In this document: piece by piece, positions 7,251 through 14,527 of the stretch
Position numbering within the stretch: position 1 is the first letter of the stretch
How the letters are laid out: each line of letters begins with the position of its first letter
Assembly (NCBI GenBank): GCA_020851035.1
Contig: JADZDM010000028.1
Span: forward strand, 1-64,000
Length of the DNA stretch: 64,000 nucleotides
Source: Gemmatimonadaceae bacterium
GTDB lineage: Bacteria > Gemmatimonadota > Gemmatimonadetes > Gemmatimonadales > Gemmatimonadaceae
Reading direction: 5' to 3'
Made by a program: the position numbers and the translations under genes
The notes under the pieces: model-generated
The model's database searches: none
Told to the model about the DNA's origin: nothing
Seen by the model: the letters and a program-made list of their open reading frames with translations, nothing else

Positions 7251-9148
7251 CAGTGCGACTCCTCGAGCGGTGACGTGAGCCAGGCGTAGAGGCTGATCAC
7301 GAGGGTGGCCCCGCCGCCGGCGACGACGATGAAGAAGGCGGTGAAGTTCACGTGCTTGAGCGTCATGCCGCCGAGCATCGTGACGAGGCCGATCGCGGCC
7401 ATCACCGGCTTGAAGGTGTTCATCGGCATGGGGATGCCGAGTTCGCGCGCGGTCGGGACGCGCTCATCGCGGGTCTCGGGGTTCTCGTGGTGCTCGCGCG
7501 AGAGGTCGTGGCCGTCGGTCACGTCCCACAGCGGGTAGCGGCTGGTGACGTTCGGCAGCACGGCGAAGTTGTACTCCGGCGGCGGCGACGGGATGGACCA
7601 CTCGAGCGTCGAGGCGCCCCACGGGTCGCGGCCGGCCTTCGGGCCGCTCTTCAGGGACCAGAAGAAGTTGTAGAGGAAGATCAGCGTCGCAACGATGATG
7701 ACCACGGTGCCGACGGAGCTCATCATGTTGAAGAGGTCCCAGCCCTGGTTCGCATCGTACGTGTAGATGCGGCGCGGCATGCCCAGCAGGCCGGACAGGT
7801 GCATCGGCCCGAACGTGAGGTTCATGCCGATCATGTTGATCCAGAAGTGCCACTTGCCGAGCGGCTCGTTCATCAGCTTCCCGAACATCTTGGGGAAGTA
7901 GTGATAGATGCCCGAGAAGATGCCCATGATCGAGCCACCGAAGAGCACGTAGTGGAAGTGCGCGACGATGTAGTAGGTGTCGGTCTGCTGCAGGTCGGTC
8001 GGCGGGGAGGAGTGCGACACGCCCGAGAGGCCGCCGATGGTGAACATCGCGATCAGGCCGACGGCGAAGCACATGGCGGTGGTGAACTGCAGCTTGCCGC
8101 CCCACATCGTGCTCATCCAGTTGAAGATCTTCACGCCGGTCGGGATGGCGATCAGCATCGTGGTGAGGCTGAACACGGTGTCCGCGATCGGGCCCATGCC
8201 GACCGAGAACATGTGGTGGGCCCACACGCCGAAGCCGAGGAAGCCGATCAGGATGCCGGAGTACACCATGACCGCGTAGCCGAAGAGCGGCTTGCGGCTG
8301 AAGGTCGGCAGGACCTCGGAGACGAGGCCGAATGCCGGCAGGATCAGGATGTAGACCTCGGGGTGGCCGAAGATCCAGAACAGGTGCTGCCAGAGCAGCG
8401 GGTCGGCGCCGGCGGTGAGGGTGTAGAAGTTCGTGCCGAAGAAGCGGTCGAACTGCAGGAACACCAGCGCGACGGTGATGACCGGGAAGGCCAGCACGAC
8501 CAGGAACTGCACCACGAACGACATCCACGTGAACATCGGCATGCGCATCAGGTGCATGCCCGGTGCGCGCAGGTTGATGATCGTGGTGATGAAGTTGAAG
8601 CCGGCCGCGAGGGAGCTGATGCCGAGGATCTGGAGGCCGAGCACCCAGAAGTCGATGTTCAGGCCGGGCGAGTAGGCCTCGGTGGTGAGCGGCGCGTAGC
8701 CGAACCAGCCGCCGTTCGGGGCGATGCCGGCGAAGATCGGCAGCGTGATGAAGATGCCGCCGAGCAGGTAGACCCAGTAGCTGAAGGCATTGAGGCGCGG
8801 GAACGCGACGTCGCGGGCGCCGATCTGCAGCGGGATCAGGAAGTTGAAGAAGGCGGCCGAGAGCGGCATGATGGCGAGGAACACCATCGTGGTGCCGTGC
8901 ATGGTGAAGAGCTGGTTGTACAGCTCCGCGCTCACCAGCGTCTGGTTCGGCGCCGCGAGCTGGGCGCGGATGACCGCCGCCTCGAGCCCGCCGAAGATGA
9001 AGAAGAAGAGCGAGGTGAAGAGGTACAGCACGCCGATCCGCTTGTGATCGGTGGTGGTGATCCAGCTCCAGACGCCGGTCTTCTCACCGGCGTGGGAGGC
9101 GGAGGAAGCAGCCGGCGCGAAGGTCGGCGGCGCAACAGTCGTGGCCAT
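7250..9148 (-). CDS. ctaD: Cytochrome c oxidase subunit I, A1 type
   Basis: A 632-residue catalytic subunit that reduces O2 at the heme a3-CuB centre and pumps protons. Visible features: heme a ligand His in FTMHGTTM (about residue 84); D-channel entry Asp in GARDVAFPRLN (113); HPEVY (262-266), which holds the CuB His, the proton-gating Glu and the His-crosslinked Tyr; CuB pair HH (311-312); K-channel Lys in TGVKIFNW (340); heme ligands in VAHFHYV (396-401). The Glu and Tyr in HPEVY make it an A1-class oxidase. Length is normal with a short C-terminal extension. It starts 24 nt after the ctaC stop. Confidence 0.97.
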   Translation of the reverse strand: MATTVAPPTFAPAASSASHAGEKTGVWSWITTTDHKRIGVLYLFTSLFFFIFGGLEAAVIRAQLAAPNQTLVSAELYNQLFTMHGTTMVFLAIMPLSAAFFNFLIPLQIGARDVAFPRLNAFSYWVYLLGGIFITLPIFAGIAPNGGWFGYAPLTTEAYSPGLNIDFWVLGLQILGISSLAAGFNFITTIINLRAPGMHLMRMPMFTWMSFVVQFLVVLAFPVITVALVFLQFDRFFGTNFYTLTAGADPLLWQHLFWIFGHPEVYILILPAFGLVSEVLPTFSRKPLFGYAVMVYSGILIGFLGFGVWAHHMFSVGMGPIADTVFSLTTMLIAIPTGVKIFNWMSTMWGGKLQFTTAMCFAVGLIAMFTIGGLSGVSHSSPPTDLQQTDTYYIVAHFHYVLFGGSIMGIFSGIYHYFPKMFGKLMNEPLGKWHFWINMIGMNLTFGPMHLSGLLGMPRRIYTYDANQGWDLFNMMSSVGTVVIIVATLIFLYNFFWSLKSGPKAGRDPWGASTLEWSIPSPPPEYNFAVLPNVTSRYPLWDVTDGHDLSREHHENPETRDERVPTARELGIPMPMNTFKPVMAAIGLVTMLGGMTLKHVNFTAFFIVVAGGGATLVISLYAWLTSPLEESH

Positions 9149-9172
9149 GACGCGATGTGCTCCGGGCGCGGG

Positions 9173-10483
9173 TTACTTGAGGGCCTGCAGGTAGGCGGCG
9201 ACGTCGGCGATCTGCTGGTCGCTGAGCCCGCCCATCGTCACCTTCGCCTTGATGACCGGGTTGTACTCGCCGTTGCCGATCGCCGGCATCAGGCTGCCGG
9301 GCTTCATGGCGGGGGCGTTCTTGATCCAGCGCACCAGGTTGTCGGTGGTGTTGGTGTAGACCGCGCCGGCCAGCGTGTAGCGCGACCCGATGTGCGTGAG
9401 GTTCGGGCCGATGATGCCGGCGCTCATCGGGTTGCCGGTGATCTTGTGGCAGCCGATGCAGGAGGAACGGGAGTAGATCTGCTGGCCGCGGGTCGCGTCG
9501 CCGGTGAGACCGGCGGTGAAGGCGATCGAGGCCGGGGGCGTGGCGGTCGGCAGCGTCGAGGGGTCGAGCTTCTCGCGCGGGAAGACGAATCCGACCGGGG
9601 CCGGTGCGGCTGCGTTGGCCAGTGCCGGACCGACCTGGCCGGCCTTGCTGGTGGACTCGGCGGCCGGCGTGGCCGGCGTGGCGGCCGGCGCCACCGCCGG
9701 TGCGACGCCGAAGACCGCCGGACCCTTCTGGTGCGCCGCCCAGCTCGCAAACTGCTCCGGCGACACCGTGAAGACCCGGAACTTCATGTTCGCGTGGCTC
9801 TCACCGCAGTATTCGTTGCACGTGCCGTTGAGCGACTTCATCGCCATCGAGTCGCGTGGCGTCATCCAGAGGTAGTTCGTCCGGTTCGAGATCAGGTCGC
9901 GCTTGCCGCCGAGGCGCGGGATCCAGAACGAGTGCAGCACGTCGATGGTGTTGAGCTTGAAGTTCACCGGCCGGTTCACCGGCAGGTACAGCTCGTTGGC
10001 CGTCGTGATGCCGTACTCGGGGTATCGGAACTCCCACCACCACTGGTGCCCGATGACCTCGACCTGCAGCGCATTGGCCGGTGCCTTGGCCTGCGTCATG
10101 AAGATCGTCTTCACCGTGGGCACGGCGATGAACGCGAGGATGACGGCAGGAATCGCCGTCCACGCGATCTCGAGCGTCGTGTTGCCGTGGACGTGCTTCG
10201 GCTCGGGGGAGTCGGGGCGCGCCTTGAACTTGAAGATGATGTAGAGCACACCGACTTCGACGATCACGAAGACCACGGTGGCCCAGAACAGCAGCGAGTC
10301 CCAGAGATGGGTCGTCGCCTCATTCAGGTCGGTGGTGTAGTTGAAGGTCGTGTTCGGGTACTGCTGCGCCCCTGCGGCGGCGGCGAGTCCGAGCGTCAGC
10401 AACGCGATGAGCGCGACAGGAGCGGCTCCGCGGCGGGACAGTGCGCCGGCGATCAACCGGCGAATCCTTGAGGTGCTGGCCAT
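9173..10483 (-). CDS. ctaC: Cytochrome c oxidase subunit II fused to cytochrome c (caa3)
   Basis: 436 residues: signal/anchor (about 18-40), two membrane helices (about 57-86 and 104-130), a CuA cupredoxin domain and a C-terminal cytochrome c. CuA ligands are visible as His184 in HSFWIP and the CNEYCGESHANM cluster (222-233). An Ala/Pro-rich linker (about 255-300) leads to the heme c site CIGCH (342-346), with an axial Met in the PAMKPGSLMP segment (391-400). This fusion defines a caa3-type terminal oxidase that takes electrons from soluble or tethered cytochrome c. ATG 10483 is chosen because it gives the signal sequence; the frame is open further upstream. It is the first gene of the seven-gene operon. 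Confidence 0.96.
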   Translation of the reverse strand: MASTSRIRRLIAGALSRRGAAPVALIALLTLGLAAAAGAQQYPNTTFNYTTDLNEATTHLWDSLLFWATVVFVIVEVGVLYIIFKFKARPDSPEPKHVHGNTTLEIAWTAIPAVILAFIAVPTVKTIFMTQAKAPANALQVEVIGHQWWWEFRYPEYGITTANELYLPVNRPVNFKLNTIDVLHSFWIPRLGGKRDLISNRTNYLWMTPRDSMAMKSLNGTCNEYCGESHANMKFRVFTVSPEQFASWAAHQKGPAVFGVAPAVAPAATPATPAAESTSKAGQVGPALANAAAPAPVGFVFPREKLDPSTLPTATPPASIAFTAGLTGDATRGQQIYSRSSCIGCHKITGNPMSAGIIGPNLTHIGSRYTLAGAVYTNTTDNLVRWIKNAPAMKPGSLMPAIGNGEYNPVIKAKVTMGGLSDQQIADVAAYLQALK

Positions 10484-10508
10484 GCCCAGGTCTTGGGAAA
10501 GGTCGTGA

Positions 10509-10561
10509 GGAGCCAGGGTAGGCTCCCCGTGATGAGCCGGCATGCGGGAACCTTTGTTCCC
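10509..10561 (-). promoter_or_regulatory. ctaC: Possible promoter/operator of the cta operon
   Basis: Upstream of ctaC, reading the minus strand, a TACCCT -10-like hexamer (10515-10520) is bracketed exactly by the inverted repeat GGAGCC/GGCTCC (10509-10526). A second perfect inverted repeat, GGGAAC-aaag-GTTCCC, lies at 10546-10561. A regulator bound here could block the promoter. No convincing -35 is seen and the predicted leader would be about 25 nt. Otherwise the 255 nt between ctaC and the next gene hold no gene. Confidence 0.3.
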
Positions 10562-10738
10562 ACCCGCCGACACGGGAGATGCAATGCGCACAACCCGGGG
10601 ACGGACGTCGTCCCTTCGAACACGACCACCACGACCCCTACCGAGTCCGGCGACCGATGTGTGGTTACCCTCGTCCAGCAAAAGACGACATCGCTGTCAG
10701 GGCCTGCTCGACGATCCCGTAAAGCTAAGGAGCAGGGG

Positions 10739-11152
10739 TTACTCCACGCCACCGGTGGAAGAGCCCGGCGCACCAGCTTCCCCGTGCGCGCCGTCGTCCA
10801 CCTTGTGCTTCGCGAGCGTCGAAGTGACGGCGAGCTCGATGCCGGACTTGAGCACCCCGACCCGCTCCCGGAGCATCCGGACCTTCACCTGGTCGGCCCC
10901 GCCCCCCCGGGTGGCCACGAGGATCAGGTCGCTGGCCATGTCGGCCAGGAGCTGGAACTGGCTGCGAAGCAGCCCCACCAGCGGCGTGGCGGCCCGCTTG
11001 ATCTGCTGGGGGTAGGCGGCAGTCGCCTGTCCGGTGCGGACGGCGATGGCGTACTTCTCGACCAGGCCGTGCACGGTCTGGGCAAGGGAGGTCGCGGTCT
11101 CCAGGGACTGGAGCTTGGCCTGACCTGGGCCATCAACGGTGGGTTTCGCCAT
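10739..11152 (-). CDS. Hypothetical helical protein
   Basis: 137 residues, no family recognised. It is predicted almost wholly helical, without signal peptide or membrane segment, so it is probably cytosolic. The middle (about 30-75) alternates hydrophobic and Gln/Arg-rich stretches like a four-helix bundle, and the last 20 residues are Gly/Ser-rich and probably disordered. The start is ATG 11152, with a TAGATT box 8 nt upstream (11161-11166), so the leader would be at most a nucleotide or two. It lies upstream of ctaC in the same direction but 255 nt away, so it is probably a separate unit. Confidence 0.6.
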   Translation of the reverse strand: MAKPTVDGPGQAKLQSLETATSLAQTVHGLVEKYAIAVRTGQATAAYPQQIKRAATPLVGLLRSQFQLLADMASDLILVATRGGGADQVKVRMLRERVGVLKSGIELAVTSTLAKHKVDDGAHGEAGAPGSSTGGVE

Positions 11153-11254
11153 GGGCCGGGAATCTACCCGTCGGCGCGCCGGCCGGGGGCGGCGCGCGAC
11201 GGCCGAGCTGCCCGCTCCCGGCGCGCGACACGGTGCCATGCCCTCGGGTCCGAC

Positions 11255-11260
11255 TATTTT
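11255..11260 (+). promoter_or_regulatory. -10 box 5 nt before the zinc-ribbon ORF (leaderless)
   Basis: TATTTT ends 5 nt before ATG 11266. It is one of the repeated TAnnnT-to-start arrangements of this window and supports that ATG as a real start. Confidence 0.5.
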
Positions 11261-11265
11261 GCGGG

Positions 11266-11667
11266 ATGTCCGATCGCACCCCGGTCCGCCACCCGGCGGC
11301 CTTCGCCCCGACCACGCCGCCCACACCACGCTGCCCGGTCTGCTGGTCCGCGCCGTTCCTGGGTCCGGCGCGAAAGGTGCGCCGCGGCTGGCGGGTGCAG
11401 GCCGGTGAGGCAGAGTCCGCCGCCGGCAGCACGGTCCCGGTCGCCACGTCGGTCTACCCGTGAAGCAATCCAGCCTGCGACGCCGCGATCGTGGTGCGCA
11501 CCGCCCTCACGGGCGGGTACCTCCCCGCTGACGTCGACGGGCACGGGCTCGCCGCGCTGGATGCCGCCGCCTTCCTGCGTGGCCGCACCGCCCGTGACGG
11601 CATCTGGCGGGACCGTGCCGGCGACCCGAAGACCGCCCCTGTGCAACGGGACCTGTTCGCGGTCTAG
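11266..11667 (+). pseudogene. Small zinc-ribbon-like ORF interrupted by an in-frame TGA
   Basis: From ATG 11266 the frame runs 65 codons to a TGA at 11461-11463, then continues in the same frame, with the same strong GC third-position bias, for 67 more codons to TAG 11665-11667. That TAG sits in the loop of a terminator hairpin. The first part has a CPVC pair (Cys23, Cys26). The TGA is codon 66, directly before SNPAC (Cys71), so it occupies the position expected for the third Cys of a C-x2-C...C-x4-C zinc site. The simplest reading is a TGC-to-TGA nonsense mutation in a small zinc-ribbon protein. A sequencing error, readthrough or selenocysteine are alternatives; no SECIS-like hairpin was recognised. 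If the second half is not translated, the CDS is 11266-11463. Confidence 0.45.
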
Positions 11668-11685
11668 CTCGCGGACAGGTCCCGT
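11646..11685. terminator. Bidirectional hairpin between convergent genes
   Basis: A 16-bp stem with one mismatch (11646-11661 against 11670-11685) and an 8-nt loop. It lies at the end of the plus-strand zinc-ribbon ORF and 42 nt after the stop of the minus-strand barrel gene. There is no T-tract, as is common at this GC. Confidence 0.6.
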
Positions 11686-11727
11686 CCCGCCGGCGTGATG
11701 CCAGCGGGGTTCCGCACCGCCCTCACG

Positions 11728-12417
11728 TCACCGCACGCGCAGGCCGATGCCGATGTTGATGGAGCTGTTCTTCAGGTCCGTGCCATTGGCGTCGGTGATG
11801 TTCGTCATGCCGCGGATGTAGCGCACCGACGGCACCACCAGGTACCGCGCGCCCGCCTTGATCGGCAGCTCGACACCCACGGTCAGGCCGGCATCGAAGC
11901 GCTTCACGTCGAGGTCCTGGCCGACGAGGGCGTTGTCACAGTCGGTGGAGGAGCTGAACGAGCCGCTCTCCGCCACGGCGCTGCAGCTCACGCGCCAGTT
12001 GAAGCTGCCACCGGCGATGAGCGTCGGCGCGACACCGGCCACGCTGAGCGGGACGCCGACGCGCACCAGCAGCGGCACCTCGACGTAGCCGAGCTTCACG
12101 CCGCCGGTCACGGTCGGAAGCGCGCCGCCGCTGCTGAAGCTCGACTTCGCGCCCTTCATGACGTAGTTGACACCCGTCTGCATGCCGATCGCCGAGCCGG
12201 CCGGCTGCACGATGAACGACACGCCGCCGTACCCGCCGGTGCGGTTCTTCGCATCGTTGGCATCATCGCCGGTGAAGTTCGCGATGGAGACGCCACCCTC
12301 GAGGCCGACCTGTGCGACACCGACGGGCGTGCGGAGCGACTGCGCATATGAGGGAACCGCGATGAGGGCAGCAACACCGGCTGCGATCACGCGTGACATG
12401 GTGGTGGACGACTGCAT
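11728..12417 (-). CDS. Outer-membrane beta-barrel protein
   Basis: A 229-residue exported protein. A signal peptide at about residues 7-25 ends at a PSYAQ cleavage site. The mature part alternates short amphipathic strands with Gly/Ser/Asn turns and ends in aromatic/hydrophobic strands, GIGLRVR being the last, as in the small OMP_b-brl/porin-family barrels (PF13505/PF13568). Two Cys residues near the middle may form a disulfide in a loop. The function is unknown; such proteins are often surface adhesins or pores. ATG 12417 is chosen over ATG 12399 because a GGGA lies about 9 nt upstream. It is monocistronic. Confidence 0.75.
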   Translation of the reverse strand: MQSSTTMSRVIAAGVAALIAVPSYAQSLRTPVGVAQVGLEGGVSIANFTGDDANDAKNRTGGYGGVSFIVQPAGSAIGMQTGVNYVMKGAKSSFSSGGALPTVTGGVKLGYVEVPLLVRVGVPLSVAGVAPTLIAGGSFNWRVSCSAVAESGSFSSSTDCDNALVGQDLDVKRFDAGLTVGVELPIKAGARYLVVPSVRYIRGMTNITDANGTDLKNSSINIGIGLRVR

Positions 12418-12560
12418 AGGTATATCCCGCAAGGTTGCAAAGATGAAACTGCGTAGGCACGAACGTGCCATGCGACAGGATGCAGGAGCGCACATCGCGT
12501 GCCATGCACCGCATCGATGACACATCAGCGATTGCGCCTGCACGGCAACAGCAAGCGGAA

Positions 12561-12590
12561 CGGCGCGTGAACCGGTGGGTCCACGCGCCG
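12561..12590 (-). terminator. Hairpin downstream of the aspartase gene
   Basis: A 9-bp perfect stem (12561-12569 against 12582-12590) with a 12-nt loop, 29 nt after the stop of the cyclic-nucleotide/aspartase gene. It would end the cyanophycin gene set. The rest of the 201-nt gap to the barrel gene shows no gene. Confidence 0.5.
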
Positions 12591-12618
12591 TCCATTCACC
12601 TGCACTGCACCTGCGTGA

Positions 12619-14475
12619 TCAGCGACCGGCCATCGACTCCGGACGCAGCACGTCGTCGAGTTGCTCACGCGTGAGCCAGCCGCGCTCGAGCACGATCTCG
12701 GTCACGCCGCGCCCCGTCGCGAGTGCCTCCTTCGCGACGTCGGTGGCCTTCTCGTAGCCGATCACCGGCAGCAGCGCGGTCACCACGCCGATCGAGTGCT
12801 CCACGTAGTACCGCATCCGGTCTGCATTCGCCGTGATACCTGAGATGCACCTGGACTCGAGCACCTGGATCGCGTTCGTCAGCTCCTTGATGCCACCGAG
12901 CAGCCGGTAGGCGATGATCGGCTCGAACACGTTGAGCTGGAGCTGCCCCGCCTCGGCCGCCATCGTGATCGTGACGTCGCCACCGATGATGTCGAAGCAG
13001 ACCTGGTTGACCACCTCGGGGATCACCGGGTTCACCTTGCCCGGCATGATGCTGCTGCCCGGCTGCACCGGCGGCAGGTTGATCTCGCCGAAGCCGGCGC
13101 GTGGCCCCGACGAGAGCAGCCGCAGGTCGTTGCAGATCTTCGACAGCTTGGTGGCGGTGCGCTTGAGCACGCCGCTCAGCTGCACGAAGGCACCGGTGTC
13201 ACTGGTGGCCTCGATCAGGTCCGGCGCGGTGATCATCACCAGCCCCGTCACCTCCGAGAGGTGGCGCCGCACCGAGGTGGTGAACGACTCCGACGCCGTG
13301 ATGCCGGTCCCGATCGCGGTGGCGCCCATGTTCATCTCGCGCATCAGCGCCTGCGCCTCGGCGAGCCGGTCCACGTCCTCCATCAGCGTGTGGGCCCACG
13401 CCCGGAACTCGCGGCCGAGCGTCATCGGCACCGCGTCCTGCAGCTGCGTGCGGCCCATCTTGATGAGCGACGCGAACTCGACACCCTTCACGTCCATCGC
13501 CCCGCACAGCGACCGCAACGCGTCCCGCAGGCCGTCGAGCGCGGTGTGCAGCGCGATGCGGATGGACGTCGGATAGACGTCGTTGGTGCTCTGGCTGCGG
13601 TTCACGTGCTCGTTGGGGTGCACCACGTCATAGCTGCCGCGCGACCGCCCGAGGATCTCGAGCGCGCGATTCGCGATGACCTCGTTGGCGTTCATGTTGG
13701 TGCTCGTCCCGGCCCCGCCCTGGATCATGTCCACGATGAAGTGCTCGTGGTGCCGGCCCGCCCGCAGCTCCTCGCCGGCCCTGATGATCGCCTCGGCGAT
13801 GTGGTCGGGCAGCAGCCCGAGCTCGTGGTTGGCACGCGCGGCGGCGATCTTCACGCAGGCCAGTCCGGCGATCAGCTCGGGAACCTCGCGCAGCGGCACA
13901 CCGGTGATGGGAAAGTTCTCGGCGGCGCGCAGTGTCTGCACACCGTAGAGCGCCTCATCGGGCACCTCCCGATCGCCGAGCAGGTCGTGCTCGGTGCGCA
14001 TGCGCCGGCTGCCGAACCCCAGCGCGCGGCCGCGGCCCACCAGCGTCGCGTCGGCCACCCGCAGCCGCTGGGCGATCGCCCGCGCGGCGCGGGCCACCAG
14101 GCCGGCATAGAGGTGGGGATTGTCCTTCACCACCTCGGCCAGCTTCTCCTTGCGCAGGATCAGCAGCTCGCCGGCGATGACGGCACGGGCGGTGGTGCCA
14201 TGGCGGGTGTCATCGAGCAGCATGCCCTCGCCGATCGCCTCGCCGGGACCCATGGTCACCAGGCGCACCGTGCGCCCCTCGGCGGTCTTCTCGATGGTCA
14301 CGCCGCCGGTCACCACCAGCGCGAACATCGAGCGCTCCTCACCTTCGCGGAAGAACACGTCTTCGGTGGCGAAGGAGTGCGGCTCGACGGCGTGTGCCAG
14401 GCGCCAGAGCTGTGCGTCAGGAAGACCCTGCACGAACGGCAGCGCCTTCAGCTGTTTGAGAATCGCGTTTTTCAT
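12619..14475 (-). CDS. aspA: Aspartate ammonia-lyase with N-terminal cyclic-nucleotide-binding domain
   Basis: A 618-residue fusion. Residues about 14-125 form a CRP-type cyclic-nucleotide-binding domain, with a phosphate-binding cassette GEAIGEGMLLDD followed by the ligand-type Arg91. Residues about 155-618 are a complete aspartase of the fumarase/aspartase superfamily: TEHDLLGD entry, GAGTSTNMNANEV (255-267), NRSQSTNDVYPT (292-303) and the signature GSSIMPGKVNP (473-483). It should convert L-aspartate to fumarate and ammonia, with activity probably tuned by a bound nucleotide. Canonical aspartase is about 470 residues and lacks the first domain. It lies 52 nt after the Mur-ligase-like gene, with a -10 box (TAGCTT, 6 nt from ATG) of its own, so it may be transcribed both ways. 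Confidence 0.92.
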   Translation of the reverse strand: MKNAILKQLKALPFVQGLPDAQLWRLAHAVEPHSFATEDVFFREGEERSMFALVVTGGVTIEKTAEGRTVRLVTMGPGEAIGEGMLLDDTRHGTTARAVIAGELLILRKEKLAEVVKDNPHLYAGLVARAARAIAQRLRVADATLVGRGRALGFGSRRMRTEHDLLGDREVPDEALYGVQTLRAAENFPITGVPLREVPELIAGLACVKIAAARANHELGLLPDHIAEAIIRAGEELRAGRHHEHFIVDMIQGGAGTSTNMNANEVIANRALEILGRSRGSYDVVHPNEHVNRSQSTNDVYPTSIRIALHTALDGLRDALRSLCGAMDVKGVEFASLIKMGRTQLQDAVPMTLGREFRAWAHTLMEDVDRLAEAQALMREMNMGATAIGTGITASESFTTSVRRHLSEVTGLVMITAPDLIEATSDTGAFVQLSGVLKRTATKLSKICNDLRLLSSGPRAGFGEINLPPVQPGSSIMPGKVNPVIPEVVNQVCFDIIGGDVTITMAAEAGQLQLNVFEPIIAYRLLGGIKELTNAIQVLESRCISGITANADRMRYYVEHSIGVVTALLPVIGYEKATDVAKEALATGRGVTEIVLERGWLTREQLDDVLRPESMAGR

Positions 14476-14481
14476 GGGCCC

Positions 14482-14487
14482 AAGCTA
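14482..14487 (-). promoter_or_regulatory. aspA: -10 box 6 nt before the aspartase start (leaderless)
   Basis: TAGCTT, then GGGCCC, then ATG on the minus strand. It gives the aspartase gene its own predicted start site despite lying within the cph gene run. Confidence 0.5.
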
Positions 14488-14527
14488 TGCGCGTGCATGT
14501 GCGCCGGGCAGCAGCCGGAACCGCGAT

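Noticed and set aside
7352-10471. A 1039-residue open frame opposite ctaC-ctaD
   Set aside because: Antisense shadow of well-supported cytochrome oxidase genes, with no recognisable motif.
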